64,000 nt of DNA. Source: Vibrio sp. SCSIO 43135 (lineage in GTDB: Bacteria > Pseudomonadota > Gammaproteobacteria > Enterobacterales > Vibrionaceae). Positions 8,240 through 17,376 of this stretch are shown in pieces (within the stretch, counting starts at the first letter, position 1; each line of letters starts with the position of its first letter). The position numbers and the translations under genes were made by a program. The stretch spans positions 248,001-312,000 of the forward strand of contig NZ_CP071860.1 of the NCBI RefSeq assembly GCF_023716665.1. Direction: 5' to 3'. The notes below the pieces were generated by a model. That model searched no databases and was not told the origin of the DNA. It saw only the letters and a list, made by a program, of their open reading frames with translations.

Positions 8240-9505
8240 TTAGAAAGTGAGGTTCATCCCAACGAAGTGGATGCGGCCTTCAAATGTACCGTTGATACCA
8301 ATTCCAACGTCTCTGCGTTCAGCGATCTCAACACTGCCAAAGTCGGCGTATTCGTAGAACACATCAAAGGTGTAACCATCCCATTGTGTGCTGGCACCTA
8401 ATGAGTAACGGTATTGCTCTCCTACAGGTAGGTCGACCCACTGTTTCGTTGGGTCTTCCTGTGGTGAGGTTTCATACGAGAAACCAGCTTTTAAGCGCCA
8501 ATCGGCATTGAGGCGGTAGTCGGTGCCAATTGCAAACTTCCACACATCATCCCATTGGCGATCGATGGAGTTCAATCCAGCTGGATTGCTTGGTAAATAG
8601 CCAAAATCAAATACGGTTTGATCCCATTCACTCCAGCGGTGTAATTGAATGCTGGCCAATAGGTTTAAGTCGCTGGTTGCAGCATAGCTGGCGCTAACGT
8701 CCACAATGGCTGGAACGGCTAGGTCAGAAGCGACAGCATGAGTACTCGAACTAGCGGTTTTTAAGTTCGTGGAAAATTCGTGTTCAACTTTAGAGCGGAA
8801 GCTGACACCTAAGTCGAGCTTATCGCTGTGCTTATACATCACGCCAGCATTGAAACCGTATGCCCAATCAGAAGATTGCTCTAGCTGCGCTGAGCCCATT
8901 CCCATTTCTAGTGATGCCCAGTTAAATTGCGCTCCCAAGCCCCAAGAGACTTGGTCGGTTACGCGGAAACTTAACGCTGGGTTAAACTGCAGTGCAGTTA
9001 GGGTGATATCTGTCATTAAATTGCTGCCAGCCCAGTCGTGGCCGTAATCAAGGCTAGAGCCTCCAACGGTTCCAAAGGCGAGGCCAAGGTGAACATCTTC
9101 ATTCAATTGGCGAGCATGAAAGACCGATAACGATGGCATTACGGTATGCGCTTTGCCATTGTCGGCTGGGTCGCCAGTCTCGTGCTGGTATTTCATTTCT
9201 AAATCGAATGCCGTGACGTTGACAGTCGTCAGGCTTTCACCCATGTGTGACATGGTCGCTGGGTTAGTCCACATAGCGGCAGCGGATTGAGTGTACACGC
9301 CGTCACCAGCTCCTGTGGTACCCGCGTTGGCAACGACGGCTTCTTGAAGAAATAGGCCACTGGCATTTGCGGTTGAAGCGGTGAATATGGCTGCGCTTAA
9401 AAGAGAAAGAGTAAAAATAGGCGCGAGTTTTGTCGTGAATGAATTGCTTTGCAAAGCTTTAGTCGATGCTTTGCGGCGGTTCAGAGGGTTGTGTTCAGTC
9501 TGCAT
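8240..9505 (-). CDS. FadL/OmpP1/TodX family outer-membrane transporter
   Basis: A 421-residue barrel of the FadL family, which takes up long-chain fatty acids and other hydrophobic compounds. After an unusually long N-terminal region (about 30 polar residues before LAPIFTLSLLSAAIF) the mature protein begins ASGLFLQEAVVANAG with the family NPATM motif shortly after, and ends in HFVGMNLTF. The start is the ATG at 9505; the frame opens earlier only through TTG. First gene of an operon with the second barrel; a 17-bp GGAATA palindrome lies about 130 bases upstream. Substrate unknown, though a chemoreceptor and export genes carry the same palindrome. Confidence 0.9.
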   Translation of the reverse strand: MQTEHNPLNRRKASTKALQSNSFTTKLAPIFTLSLLSAAIFTASTANASGLFLQEAVVANAGTTGAGDGVYTQSAAAMWTNPATMSHMGESLTTVNVTAFDLEMKYQHETGDPADNGKAHTVMPSLSVFHARQLNEDVHLGLAFGTVGGSSLDYGHDWAGSNLMTDITLTALQFNPALSFRVTDQVSWGLGAQFNWASLEMGMGSAQLEQSSDWAYGFNAGVMYKHSDKLDLGVSFRSKVEHEFSTNLKTASSSTHAVASDLAVPAIVDVSASYAATSDLNLLASIQLHRWSEWDQTVFDFGYLPSNPAGLNSIDRQWDDVWKFAIGTDYRLNADWRLKAGFSYETSPQEDPTKQWVDLPVGEQYRYSLGASTQWDGYTFDVFYEYADFGSVEIAERRDVGIGINGTFEGRIHFVGMNLTF

Positions 9506-9627
9506 GGTTGTTCCACTTATTAGGAGGCATCCATGCTCCAAATGTGTCGAAGAGCTCCGTTCTCATCGACTATGTAGTTATCGCTCACTAGGCCATGCAT
9601 ATTGTAAGGAAATACGTGATTGCTTTA

Positions 9628-9644
9628 GGAATAACCATTATTCC
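9628..9644. promoter_or_regulatory. Operator copy A, GGAATA-N5-TATTCC, upstream of FadL operon
   Basis: The perfect inverted repeat GGAATA-ACCAT-TATTCC (extends one base each side to AGGAATA/TATTCCT) lies 123 bases upstream of the FadL ATG. The same arms occur at 11664 and 14392 and nowhere else I found, with a LysR gene between those two. Confidence 0.6.
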
Positions 9645-9706
9645 TTGCGGCTATATTTCTTATGGAGATAGAGCACATAAATGGGTTACGTAGAGCAATG
9701 TCGTCA

Positions 9707-9732
9707 CTCAGGCTCTAGAGTGAGAGCCTGAG
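9707..9732. terminator. Hairpin downstream of chemoreceptor gene
   Basis: A 10-bp stem CTCAGGCTCT/AGAGCCTGAG with a 6-base loop just past the chemoreceptor stop. No T-run follows on the minus strand, so it may end or merely stabilise the message. Confidence 0.4.
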
Positions 9733-9742
9733 CAATGATGAC

Positions 9743-11605
9743 TTATACGATAAACTGGTTCATTGCTTTCGATTGCTGTTTACCCAGAGCATTTTGCTGC
9801 TCGATAAGCTCCGAAGTATGGTCAGTCCGTTGGGCTATTTGGTCAGACAAATCCTTGATCGTGACAGTATTTGAGTTGATCTCCTCTGCGACCAAGCTTT
9901 GCTCTTCCGCAGCCGATGCGATTTGAATATTCACTTCAGCGATTTGCGACACCGAACTCTTAATATTCGCTAGAGCTTCACTCGCTTGCTGCGCCTTCTG
10001 CACGGTTTCTTCGGCAAGTTGGAAGCTGGTGGTCATTGCTTTTGACGCGCTATTAGCGCCTTGCTGCAGGCGCTCTACCATTTGGCGGATTTCGTCGGTC
10101 GACTCTTGTGTGCGCTGGGCTAGGGTGCGTACTTCATCGGCGACTACCGCAAAGCCTCGGCCAGATTCACCGGCGCGAGCGGCTTCTATGGCTGCGTTCA
10201 AGGCAAGTAGATTGGTTTGATCGGCAATACCATTAATCACATCGACGATGGTTTCAATGCTTTCGGTTGAGTGTGCGACTTCACTTACCGTACCTGCAGC
10301 CGCTTCTAATTCTTGCGCTAATCGATCAATCGCATCGGAGGTTTCTGACACAAGGTCGGCGCCTTCGCTGGTCGATAAGTCCGCTGTTTGAGTTGACTCT
10401 GCCGCATGTTGAGCATTTTGAGCCACTAAGTTAGATGTGGTCGACATCTCGTTCATGGCCGTGGCTAACTGTTCAACTTCTTGAACTTGGTTGTTCAGCA
10501 GTTGATTCGACTCGTTGAACGCAGATTTCGCTTGCTCCGATACGTCTGACACGGTGTCAGCGGTTTTTTGCGAGCTTTGTACTAAAGACTGTATAGCGGC
10601 GACAAAGGCATTGAAGTTTTCCGCCAGCATCTTGAATTCAGTATCGCTATTGGTCTCTAGGCGTTTGGTTAGATCACCATTGCCTGAAGCGACATTTGCC
10701 ATGGCTTGATTGAGGTGCCCAAGCGGCTTCGTTAACCAGTTAAGAACAAATAGGAAAATGATGGAAACGATAACTAAGGCCACACTGGTCGCTGCAATAG
10801 AGTAGTTACGAATGTCGTACAGCATCTCATGGGCTGAGTCGTAGTCGAGAATCATACCTACGTACCAATCTTCGCCAGGTATTTCGACAAAGTCCAGATA
10901 GGCACGCTCACCTCGTACATCGGTCACGATAGGCTTGGTGATAATCTTGGCATCATTAAGAACTCGAGCCATTGGAGCGCCGTTGAAACTCTCATCTGGG
11001 TAACTGATTAAGGTGCCATTTTTGTGCACGATAAACACCATGGCATCGCTATTGTTATCGAGGTGAATCTTGCTCGAAAGATCAGACAGGTCGACATCGA
11101 AGAAGGTTGCGCCGATCAACGTAGATGCGTCGTACACTGGGTAGGAAATCGAAACCAAAATTGCGCCCGTTCCCTCATCTTTATAGGGTTCGGTAATGGT
11201 GCGTGCTTGGTTGCGTACCGCATCTTGATACCAAGGGCGGCTGCGAGAGTCCCAATCACCAGGTGGTGTCCATTGAGTGTCGTTGTGCAAGATAGAGCCA
11301 TCTTTGTGATAGCCGATACCTGCAGTGACAAAGGTTTGTCGGATTGAATTGGTGGTGAGCAATTGGCTATTTGGCGCGTGGTGTTCACGGGCCAGTTGCT
11401 CTGTAACGTATTGGCTAAGTGCATACTTTCCTTGCAGACTTGCGGCGACCAATTTAGACACATCTTCCAGAGTTCTATCAATTTGTTGCTCGATGGATTC
11501 TTCTACACCGCTACTCACCGCTTTATATTGTATTAGCGACAAAATAGTCAGTGCAACGACGCTGATGACAGCGCCGGCTGCAACGATCTTAGTTGTAAAC
11601 TTCAC
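9743..11605 (-). CDS. Methyl-accepting chemotaxis protein with dCache domain
   Basis: A 620-residue chemoreceptor. A first membrane helix ([15 protein letters not shown] region, residues 8-30) is followed by a periplasmic dCache sensor to about 270 ([25 protein letters not shown] and DWYVGMI are typical), a second helix around 273-295, a HAMP domain with [12 protein letters not shown], and a signalling domain with the conserved hairpin tip [20 protein letters not shown]. dCache receptors sense amino acids, amines or organic acids. It is single, divergent from the LysR gene, with the GGAATA palindrome about 60 bases upstream of its start. No C-terminal NWETF-type CheR tether is seen. Confidence 0.93.
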   Translation of the reverse strand: MKFTTKIVAAGAVISVVALTILSLIQYKAVSSGVEESIEQQIDRTLEDVSKLVAASLQGKYALSQYVTEQLAREHHAPNSQLLTTNSIRQTFVTAGIGYHKDGSILHNDTQWTPPGDWDSRSRPWYQDAVRNQARTITEPYKDEGTGAILVSISYPVYDASTLIGATFFDVDLSDLSSKIHLDNNSDAMVFIVHKNGTLISYPDESFNGAPMARVLNDAKIITKPIVTDVRGERAYLDFVEIPGEDWYVGMILDYDSAHEMLYDIRNYSIAATSVALVIVSIIFLFVLNWLTKPLGHLNQAMANVASGNGDLTKRLETNSDTEFKMLAENFNAFVAAIQSLVQSSQKTADTVSDVSEQAKSAFNESNQLLNNQVQEVEQLATAMNEMSTTSNLVAQNAQHAAESTQTADLSTSEGADLVSETSDAIDRLAQELEAAAGTVSEVAHSTESIETIVDVINGIADQTNLLALNAAIEAARAGESGRGFAVVADEVRTLAQRTQESTDEIRQMVERLQQGANSASKAMTTSFQLAEETVQKAQQASEALANIKSSVSQIAEVNIQIASAAEEQSLVAEEINSNTVTIKDLSDQIAQRTDHTSELIEQQNALGKQQSKAMNQFIV

Positions 11606-11663
11606 TTTTCACTCGTACGTTATTTATAAAAACGTAATTAGATGTGATTCAAGTCATTAAGTG

Positions 11664-11680
11664 GGAATAGTCGATATTCC
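11664..11680. promoter_or_regulatory. Operator copy B, GGAATA-N5-TATTCC, upstream of chemoreceptor
   Basis: The perfect inverted repeat GGAATA-GTCGA-TATTCC, 58 bases upstream of the chemoreceptor ATG, lies in the divergent region shared with the LysR gene. It shares the longer core GTGGGAATAGT with copy C. Confidence 0.65.
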
Positions 11681-11877
11681 AAACGAAATAGGCGAGTAGC
11701 CAAGAAGTTGTTTTTTATAGAAATAATCGGGTCTACACTACGCGGCTTCGATTGTTTGAGTCATTTTGCTAAATGAGTAGTGATGTAAGTAGATATTTCA
11801 AACATTACTTTCGGCATTGATGGCGCAGTGCATACGAATGGGTTAATTTTAATAAGAAATAACGAACAAGGATAAAA

Positions 11878-12714
11878 ATGAACGACTTAAATGCGCTTCA
11901 TGTGTTTTTAGCCTTAATGCAAACACGCTCTACTCAGAAGGCGGCGAAAAAGATCGGTCGCTCTCAGTCATACGTTTCCAAAGTGTTGGCTCAGCTGCGA
12001 GAAGATTTGGCGGATCCGCTTTTTCTTCGCGAGGTATCAGGCCTTGTTCCAACCAATTATGCTGAATCGATAGAACCCAAAGTACGCAACGCGCTCGATC
12101 AACTGGATTTGGCAATCGCACCTGAAGTGTTTGATCCCGCAAAGCTTGAGAAAATAACGTTGCACTTAGTCGAGCCATACCTTATCCAAATTGGCAAAGA
12201 GCTGATTGAAGAGATCCGTAAACACACGAGTGCGCTTATTGAGCTTCGCCAGTGGGGAGAGCACAGTGAAGAGCTGATTTTGCGTGAAGAGGTTGACCTC
12301 GGCGTACACGTGATTAACGACAAACCGCAAAGCTTCTACCAAAAGCGCATCCACTCTGGGGCCGGATATTTTGAAGGCAATCAGCAGGGCGAGTACGTTA
12401 AGTTCATTGTTTCTGGCGTGAATGAACATGCCGATCATTTCAAAACCCTCGACCCTAATGTCGAGGTCGGCATCATCGTCGATAGCCACCAGTTAATGGC
12501 TCAGCTGATGGACGATTGTTTTACTCTGAGATACGAACCTTACTACGATGCTAATGAGCAGCATAAACTGAATTTGGATGTTGCGCTGATCAGCAAAGCA
12601 TCGCTGCGCCATGCGGCTAAGCAGAAGTGGTTGTCTGAGATTATCGAAAATATTATCGATCGCTATATCGAATCGTGGGTAAGGCCAAGTGAATTAAAAA
12701 AGGAAACCAAATAG
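11878..12714 (+). CDS. LysR-family regulator, likely controller of the GGAATA-box genes
   Basis: A 278-residue LysR-type regulator. The helix-turn-helix is at residues 1-60 (LNALHVFLALMQTRSTQKAA, then IGRSQSYVSKVLAQL and PLFLREVSGLVPT), more like the LeuO/NodD-like branch than CysB-like members; the effector domain is rather divergent. It starts with ATG at 11878 after AAGGATAAAA. It is divergent from the chemoreceptor and converges on the HlyD-type operon; both have the GGAATA-N5-TATTCC palindrome, as has the FadL operon, so this is the obvious candidate to bind it. That link is inference. Confidence 0.85.
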   Translation: MNDLNALHVFLALMQTRSTQKAAKKIGRSQSYVSKVLAQLREDLADPLFLREVSGLVPTNYAESIEPKVRNALDQLDLAIAPEVFDPAKLEKITLHLVEPYLIQIGKELIEEIRKHTSALIELRQWGEHSEELILREEVDLGVHVINDKPQSFYQKRIHSGAGYFEGNQQGEYVKFIVSGVNEHADHFKTLDPNVEVGIIVDSHQLMAQLMDDCFTLRYEPYYDANEQHKLNLDVALISKASLRHAAKQKWLSEIIENIIDRYIESWVRPSELKKETK

Positions 12715-12728
12715 TTGGTTTCCTTTTT
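12696..12728. terminator. Bidirectional terminator overlapping the LysR stop codon
   Basis: A 14-bp stem, AAAAAGGAAACCAA and TTGGTTTCCTTTTT, has the TAG stop in its loop. The last codons of the regulator form the left arm. It also faces the converging operon. Confidence 0.85.
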
Positions 12729-12787
12729 CGTTGCTCATTAAATTGAGCCTAGCCTGACGTTGTTATTGCTATTTAGAATGGCGAGCT

Positions 12788-13819
12788 TTATAAAGCAGAC
12801 AAGTAAGACTTGTACGCTTTAAGCCTCACGGTTGCACCGCCGATGATGTCCATAAAACCAAGTGCCGAGTGCGGCTTCTTCGCTGAAACCCAACCTGAAC
12901 CTGTTGCACCGATCGGTACGTTGTAGCCTGCTGGTTCTTCAAACTCGATCACGATAGTACGGCCATGAGAACCTGTGTTGGCACCAACGTGGCGACGAAC
13001 ACTTTGCGAACCGTTGATTGGTGATACACTCGCTTCACCTGTACCGGTTGTTACACTGTGTACACGTCCGCGGAAAATCTCACCTGGGTACGCATCAACA
13101 TAAAACTCGGCAAACTGACCTTCTTCAATACCGCGATAAGTTTGGTCGGCGATACGCATTTCAACAAACTTCTTGTTGGTGTTGTAAAGATGCATGTTAC
13201 CAATTCGCGTGCCTTCTGCGATGTTAGTAATTGAAAGCTGCCCATCAAACGGAGCGCGGATTTCGCGGCGCTCGTTTTGCCACTTTGCCGTCGCCATTTG
13301 GGCATCAAGATTTAAGATTTGTGCATTAACCGATGCGATCTCTGCTTCAGTCGACTCAATGCGAGTGCGCACGTCATCACGTTGATATTCTTGTGCGTAG
13401 TCATCGAGCTTCTCTAAACGAGTCAGGTTTTTTCTATCGTTATTAATTTGGTGCGTGAGCGCTAGGATCTCAGCTTGCGCTGCATCCTTTTGTGCTTGTA
13501 AGCCTTCTAGTTGATGCGCCGTATCTTCAGTACGTAAGGTGTATATTAGGTCACCTTTTTTCACCATTTGGTTATGCACAACAAAGATTTCTTCGACTTC
13601 TTGGCCAATAAGTGGGCTTAACACCGCATGTGGAGCTTTCACTGTGGTACTGTCGGTCAAATCCGCAGGTGACCAAAAACGGTGAGCTGTAAATAGCGCT
13701 GCGGCTAATAGCACGCCTGTACCGACGATGATTACCGCATTTCTGAGTGTCCACTGAACAATCCCTGCTTTTACCAAAATCCAACAAATCAGTACGTAAG
13801 GGAGCATAATCTCTTTCAT
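12788..13819 (-). CDS. HlyD-family membrane fusion protein
   Basis: A 343-residue periplasmic adaptor of the HlyD/EmrA type. A membrane anchor lies at about 25-45 (AVIIVGTGVLLAAALF), then a lipoyl-like half (VKAPHAVLSPLIGQEVEEI), a coiled-coil hairpin at about 95-180, the second lipoyl half with RAPFDGQL, and a beta-barrel region (GQFAEFYVDAYPGEIF). It follows the small membrane protein by 3 bases. No inner-membrane pump gene is adjacent, as in the E. coli yibH/yibI type of arrangement. Likely role: export or membrane-stress adaptation, linked by the GGAATA palindrome to the FadL and chemoreceptor genes. Confidence 0.87.
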   Translation of the reverse strand: MKEIMLPYVLICWILVKAGIVQWTLRNAVIIVGTGVLLAAALFTAHRFWSPADLTDSTTVKAPHAVLSPLIGQEVEEIFVVHNQMVKKGDLIYTLRTEDTAHQLEGLQAQKDAAQAEILALTHQINNDRKNLTRLEKLDDYAQEYQRDDVRTRIESTEAEIASVNAQILNLDAQMATAKWQNERREIRAPFDGQLSITNIAEGTRIGNMHLYNTNKKFVEMRIADQTYRGIEEGQFAEFYVDAYPGEIFRGRVHSVTTGTGEASVSPINGSQSVRRHVGANTGSHGRTIVIEFEEPAGYNVPIGATGSGWVSAKKPHSALGFMDIIGGATVRLKAYKSYLSAL

Positions 13820-13822
13820 GGC

Positions 13823-14329
13823 TTATTCCTCCGTAGATTTTGCAGGTTTACGGCCGTTACGAATGATGTTCGACATTTCTGCCGCAAGCACATCCCAACG
13901 AGCGAAGGCGATAATGATGGCAAGAACCCACCACGTTTTATCGATGAACAAGCCGCAAAGCGATAGAGCGAAAACGATCTGAGTGTGTGCACTCGACATT
14001 TCTGCTGCTTTGTGGACTGCGACTTCATGCAGTTGCCAGAATAGGTAGGCGGTATAAATGAGGATGGCAACCGTGACAAAAAAGACGAATCCCATAAAGA
14101 TTTCTGAATCGAGTAACTTCAAGATGGTTGGATAACCATTAGAAAAGTACTCTTCAGGTAAGTCTTTACCGTGAATTTTGCCCAGCTTTGACAGCATTAG
14201 CGATGCACCAACAAGAGTGCCAATGGCAATGATGGCTTTAAAAAGAAAAAGTAGGGTGTTTTTGACTATCCTTTGCAGTTTATTGCCTGAACCCTCCGAT
14301 GGGACAAGCGCAGCGTTATTGGAAGACAT
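13823..14329 (-). CDS. Integral membrane protein, partner of HlyD-type gene
   Basis: A 168-residue protein with about four hydrophobic helices: LLFLFKAIIAIGTLVGASLM (about 28-47), IFMGFVFFVTVAILIYTAYL (76-95), TQIVFALSLCGLFI and WWVLAIIIAF. I do not recognise the family. It resembles in size and position the small membrane protein genes that precede lone HlyD-like genes. The start ATG at 14329 begins an operon with the adaptor gene 3 bases downstream; the GGAATA palindrome is 63 bases upstream. It probably supplies the membrane part for the adaptor. Confidence 0.8.
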   Translation of the reverse strand: MSSNNAALVPSEGSGNKLQRIVKNTLLFLFKAIIAIGTLVGASLMLSKLGKIHGKDLPEEYFSNGYPTILKLLDSEIFMGFVFFVTVAILIYTAYLFWQLHEVAVHKAAEMSSAHTQIVFALSLCGLFIDKTWWVLAIIIAFARWDVLAAEMSNIIRNGRKPAKSTEE

Positions 14330-14391
14330 GATAGGTATTACCTTAATTATTGATCTATCAGCTACCTTACCTTGGAGTGGTATATCTTGTG

Positions 14392-14408
14392 GGAATAGTG
14401 ATTATTCC
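14392..14408. promoter_or_regulatory. Operator copy C, GGAATA-N5-TATTCC, upstream of membrane-protein/HlyD operon
   Basis: The perfect inverted repeat GGAATA-GTGAT-TATTCC lies 63 bases upstream of the operon start, nearly the same distance as copy B from its gene. Confidence 0.65.
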
Positions 14409-14443
14409 AGACATAATCGAGAAAAATTTGAGCGAGATTAAGA

Positions 14444-14472
14444 ACAGTACGTAACGATATGTTACGTACTGT
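14444..14472. terminator. Hairpin downstream of HAD hydrolase gene
   Basis: A perfect 12-bp stem ACAGTACGTAAC/GTTACGTACTGT with a 5-base loop lies 8 bases past the HAD stop; TTCTT follows on the minus strand. Probable terminator. Confidence 0.6.
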
Positions 14473-14480
14473 GTCAGAAC

Positions 14481-15128
14481 TTAAAGTGATTTAAGTTGCA
14501 TAAGTACGTGGTGAAGGGACGGTTGGATGCTGTGGCCAAGCGCTAGCACTTCTGGGCAAGGTTCCACCAAATCAGGGACTTGGAAGGTTGTCATGTTAGC
14601 GGCAACCGAAGAACGTACACCATTGTTTGAGTCTTCAAACGCCACACATTGGCTTGGATCTACATTGAGCCTGCTCGCCGCCAATAGGTAGATTTCTGGA
14701 TCTGGTTTGCCGTGAGTCACTTCGCATCCTGTTGTGATGTTAGCAAAGTAGCCATCTAACCCAGCGAGGCGAAGTTTGATTTTTGCGACGTCTTTTTGTG
14801 TAGAGGTTGCAACGGCGGTTGGGATGTTGTTTGCCTTTAACCACTCCAGTAGTTCGATCACGCCATCTTTGACTGGAATGGCTTCGTGCTTGACGATTGC
14901 ATCGTAACGCTTACGCCACTCAGCGTGTAGGCGGTCGAGATCATCACCGTACGCATTACGTAAAATCTTATTTATGGTGACTGAGTTACAGCCAATGATT
15001 GAGAGATAAGCTTCTTGGAGAAAGGGAAGGTCTTGCGCTTCACAAGATTGTTTGAAAACGCGCATACAGACTTGCTCGGTATCGAGCAGGAGTCCATCCA
15101 TATCAAAAATAGCCGCTTGAAACTTCAT
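14481..15128 (-). CDS. HAD superfamily IA hydrolase (beta-phosphoglucomutase-like)
   Basis: A 215-residue HAD phosphatase or phosphomutase. Motif I is FDMDGLLLDTE (Asp 8 and 10), the cap is the four-helix C1 type, motif II is AVATST, motif III includes GKPDPEIY, and motif IV is CVAFEDSNNGV. This is the pattern of sugar-phosphate phosphatases of the YniC/YcjU/beta-PGM group. It stands alone, divergent from the metallo-hydrolase gene. Substrate cannot be read from the sequence. Confidence 0.87.
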   Translation of the reverse strand: MKFQAAIFDMDGLLLDTEQVCMRVFKQSCEAQDLPFLQEAYLSIIGCNSVTINKILRNAYGDDLDRLHAEWRKRYDAIVKHEAIPVKDGVIELLEWLKANNIPTAVATSTQKDVAKIKLRLAGLDGYFANITTGCEVTHGKPDPEIYLLAASRLNVDPSQCVAFEDSNNGVRSSVAANMTTFQVPDLVEPCPEVLALGHSIQPSLHHVLMQLKSL

Positions 15129-15346
15129 CAGTACTTCTTTATCTCATGGGACAGGAGGCCACTATTGTTGCACAGTCAGACACACGGGCGGAATGCCTTT
15201 ATGTCAAAATCGCCATAAATCTAGTCACTCTCAGAGTTAACTTTGTTAATTATAATTTTGTTAGTTATTTTGCGCGGAGCCGATGGACAACTAAACTTTG
15301 TAGACGAATCCATCTTGCGACATGGTCGCAATCTCTAGGGGGATAT

Positions 15347-16159
15347 ATGGCTACTCAGACCATTCAGCATTTCTTTCATGCCGACTCTGGCACTATCAGT
15401 TACGTTGTTTCCGATACTCACACTCGTGAAGCCATCATCATCGATCCGGTTGCCGATTATGATGTCGCAACCAATAAGGTCAGCTTTGAGTCGGCGCAAA
15501 AGATACTGGATTACTTGGACGCCAATCAACTACATGTCACCGCGATTATGGAAACGCATGTCCATGCCGATCATCTTTCAGGATCCTTCCATTTGAGCAA
15601 AGTGCTCGGCGCGCCGATTCATATTTCGGAGAAGGTGAAAGAGGTCTATTCCTCGTGGAAAGACGAGCTTGCGTTAAGTGAGATGTACCACTTTGAGCAC
15701 TTGCTGCTGGATCAAGAGCATTTGGATTTTGGCGATTCGCACTTGGAAGTCATTGATACCCCGGGGCACACACCATCGGACGTTACGTACAAGATAGGTG
15801 ACGCGCTGTTTGTTGGGGATTCATTATTCCATCATGGAACCGGGCGGGCTGATTTTCCGGGAGGTAGTGCTGAAAAGATGTTTGAATCGCTGCAAAAGCT
15901 CTACCAGCTGGAAGACAGCACCGAAGTCTATTTGTGCCACAACTACCCCGATGATGAAGAGCACTTGATTCACAAAACCACCATTGGTGAAGAGAAACAT
16001 GAAAACTCTTTCCTCACCGATCACACATCAAAAGCTGACTTTGTTGAAAAGCGGGAATCTCGAGATCACCAATTAGCGCAGCCCAAGCTTATTTCACCTG
16101 CACTGCGCTATAACCTAACGGCAGAAAACCCAACCAATGAGTATTTAAATAGGCATTAA
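15347..16159 (+). CDS. MBL-fold hydrolase, persulfide dioxygenase (ETHE1)-like
   Basis: A 270-residue metallo-beta-lactamase-fold protein. The HxHxDH motif is ETHVHADHLSG (His 71, His 73, Asp 75, His 76); further ligands are in DTPGHTPSDV and LFVGDSLFHHGTGRADF, and CHNYPDDE gives the last His. The GRADFPGG and HNY motifs fit ETHE1/Blh-type enzymes that oxidise glutathione persulfide, rather than glyoxalase II. The start is the ATG at 15347 with TAGGGGGAT upstream; the frame runs 67 codons further with no likely coding content. A role in sulfide detoxification is inferred from family. Confidence 0.85.
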   Translation: MATQTIQHFFHADSGTISYVVSDTHTREAIIIDPVADYDVATNKVSFESAQKILDYLDANQLHVTAIMETHVHADHLSGSFHLSKVLGAPIHISEKVKEVYSSWKDELALSEMYHFEHLLLDQEHLDFGDSHLEVIDTPGHTPSDVTYKIGDALFVGDSLFHHGTGRADFPGGSAEKMFESLQKLYQLEDSTEVYLCHNYPDDEEHLIHKTTIGEEKHENSFLTDHTSKADFVEKRESRDHQLAQPKLISPALRYNLTAENPTNEYLNRH

Positions 16160-16186
16160 TACTCACCGGTTCGGCTTACAGGCGCT

Positions 16187-17374
16187 CTAGGCCGCATTAA
16201 GCTGCTGGTAGTTACCGAGCAACGCTTGATAGAAGTTGTTGTCACTTAACGTTCCAATTAACTGTTGGCCTTCAACCAATAGTAATGGGTTACCGGTGCG
16301 AAGTTTGATTTCTATGGCTTCTCGCATATCGATGTCTGGAGACGCGGCGACAATCATACTCTCGTTGAGTTGCTCGATATCCATCGTCACTTGCTCCCAA
16401 TGGATGAGCTGTAATTCACTTTGCTGGTGGAGTTTAAGAACGTTGTTTTCGTGCCCAACCCATAACTCTGAATCCGAGCAAACTTGCCAGCGTTTACCTT
16501 GCGATTCCAATTCATCAACTGGTTGCATCAAAGAGCGGCCTTTTAGTACGTTGAGTGGGTTGGTGTGAGCGACAAAGTCTTTCACGTATTGAGTCGCTGG
16601 GTTAAGAATAATATCTTCAGGTTGCCCATGTTGAATCAGTTTCCCAGATTCCATGATTGCGATGTTATTCCCAATCTTAAGCGCTTCATCTAAGTCGTGG
16701 CTAACAAACAGAATGGTTTTGTTTAACTTACTTTGAAGCTCTAGAAGCTCTTCTTGTAGCTGGGCTCGAATCAAAGGGTCTAGCGCTGAAAAAGGTTCGT
16801 CCATGAGCAAAATGTCACTGTCCATCGCAAAGGCTCGAGCGAGGCCGACACGCTGCTGCATCCCCCCGGACAATTCATGAGGGAACTTGTTTTCCCATTC
16901 ATCAAGCCCAACCATCGTTAGCTGTTCACGGGCTTTTTCACGGCGTAGCTTTTTGCTCATGCCCTGCATTTCAAGTCCGAACGCAACGTTATCTAACACG
17001 GTTAGCCATGGCATTAAGGCAAACTTCTGAAACACCATCGAAACGCGGTGCGTTCTTAAATGCTGCATGGTAGCGTCATCGCAGTTAGCGAGTTCCACTG
17101 CTTGGTCGCCATCTTTGATCTTTAAAGAGCCACGGCTAATGGTGTTTAGCCCATTTACCGCGCGCAATAAACTGGACTTGCCCGAACCAGATAGGCCCAT
17201 AAGCACGCAAATCTCGCCCTCTTGGATGTTCAAGCTAACGTTATCCACGCCAACAACTTGCCCTGTTTGGTCGATGATTTCTTGGCGCGCTAAACCTTGA
17301 TCGAGTAAAGACAATGCTTGTTCTGGTTTATCACCAAACACCACGTCGAGGTTAGTAATTGAAATGGCATCCAT
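16187..17374 (-). CDS. choV: Choline/betaine ABC transporter ATP-binding protein
   Basis: A 395-residue ProV/ChoV-type ATPase. Walker A is GLSGSGKSS, the Q-loop is VFQKFALMPW, the signature is LSGGMQQR and Walker B is ILLMDEPFSALD, followed by the switch His in FVSHDLDEA. The last 120 residues form a CBS-like regulatory tail, in ProV the ionic-strength sensor. It starts 2 bases after the permease stop and is the last gene of the operon. It powers choline uptake from the periplasm; choline rather than betaine is favoured because bet genes precede it. Confidence 0.92.
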   Translation of the reverse strand: MDAISITNLDVVFGDKPEQALSLLDQGLARQEIIDQTGQVVGVDNVSLNIQEGEICVLMGLSGSGKSSLLRAVNGLNTISRGSLKIKDGDQAVELANCDDATMQHLRTHRVSMVFQKFALMPWLTVLDNVAFGLEMQGMSKKLRREKAREQLTMVGLDEWENKFPHELSGGMQQRVGLARAFAMDSDILLMDEPFSALDPLIRAQLQEELLELQSKLNKTILFVSHDLDEALKIGNNIAIMESGKLIQHGQPEDIILNPATQYVKDFVAHTNPLNVLKGRSLMQPVDELESQGKRWQVCSDSELWVGHENNVLKLHQQSELQLIHWEQVTMDIEQLNESMIVAASPDIDMREAIEIKLRTGNPLLLVEGQQLIGTLSDNNFYQALLGNYQQLNAA

Positions 17375-17376
17375 GA

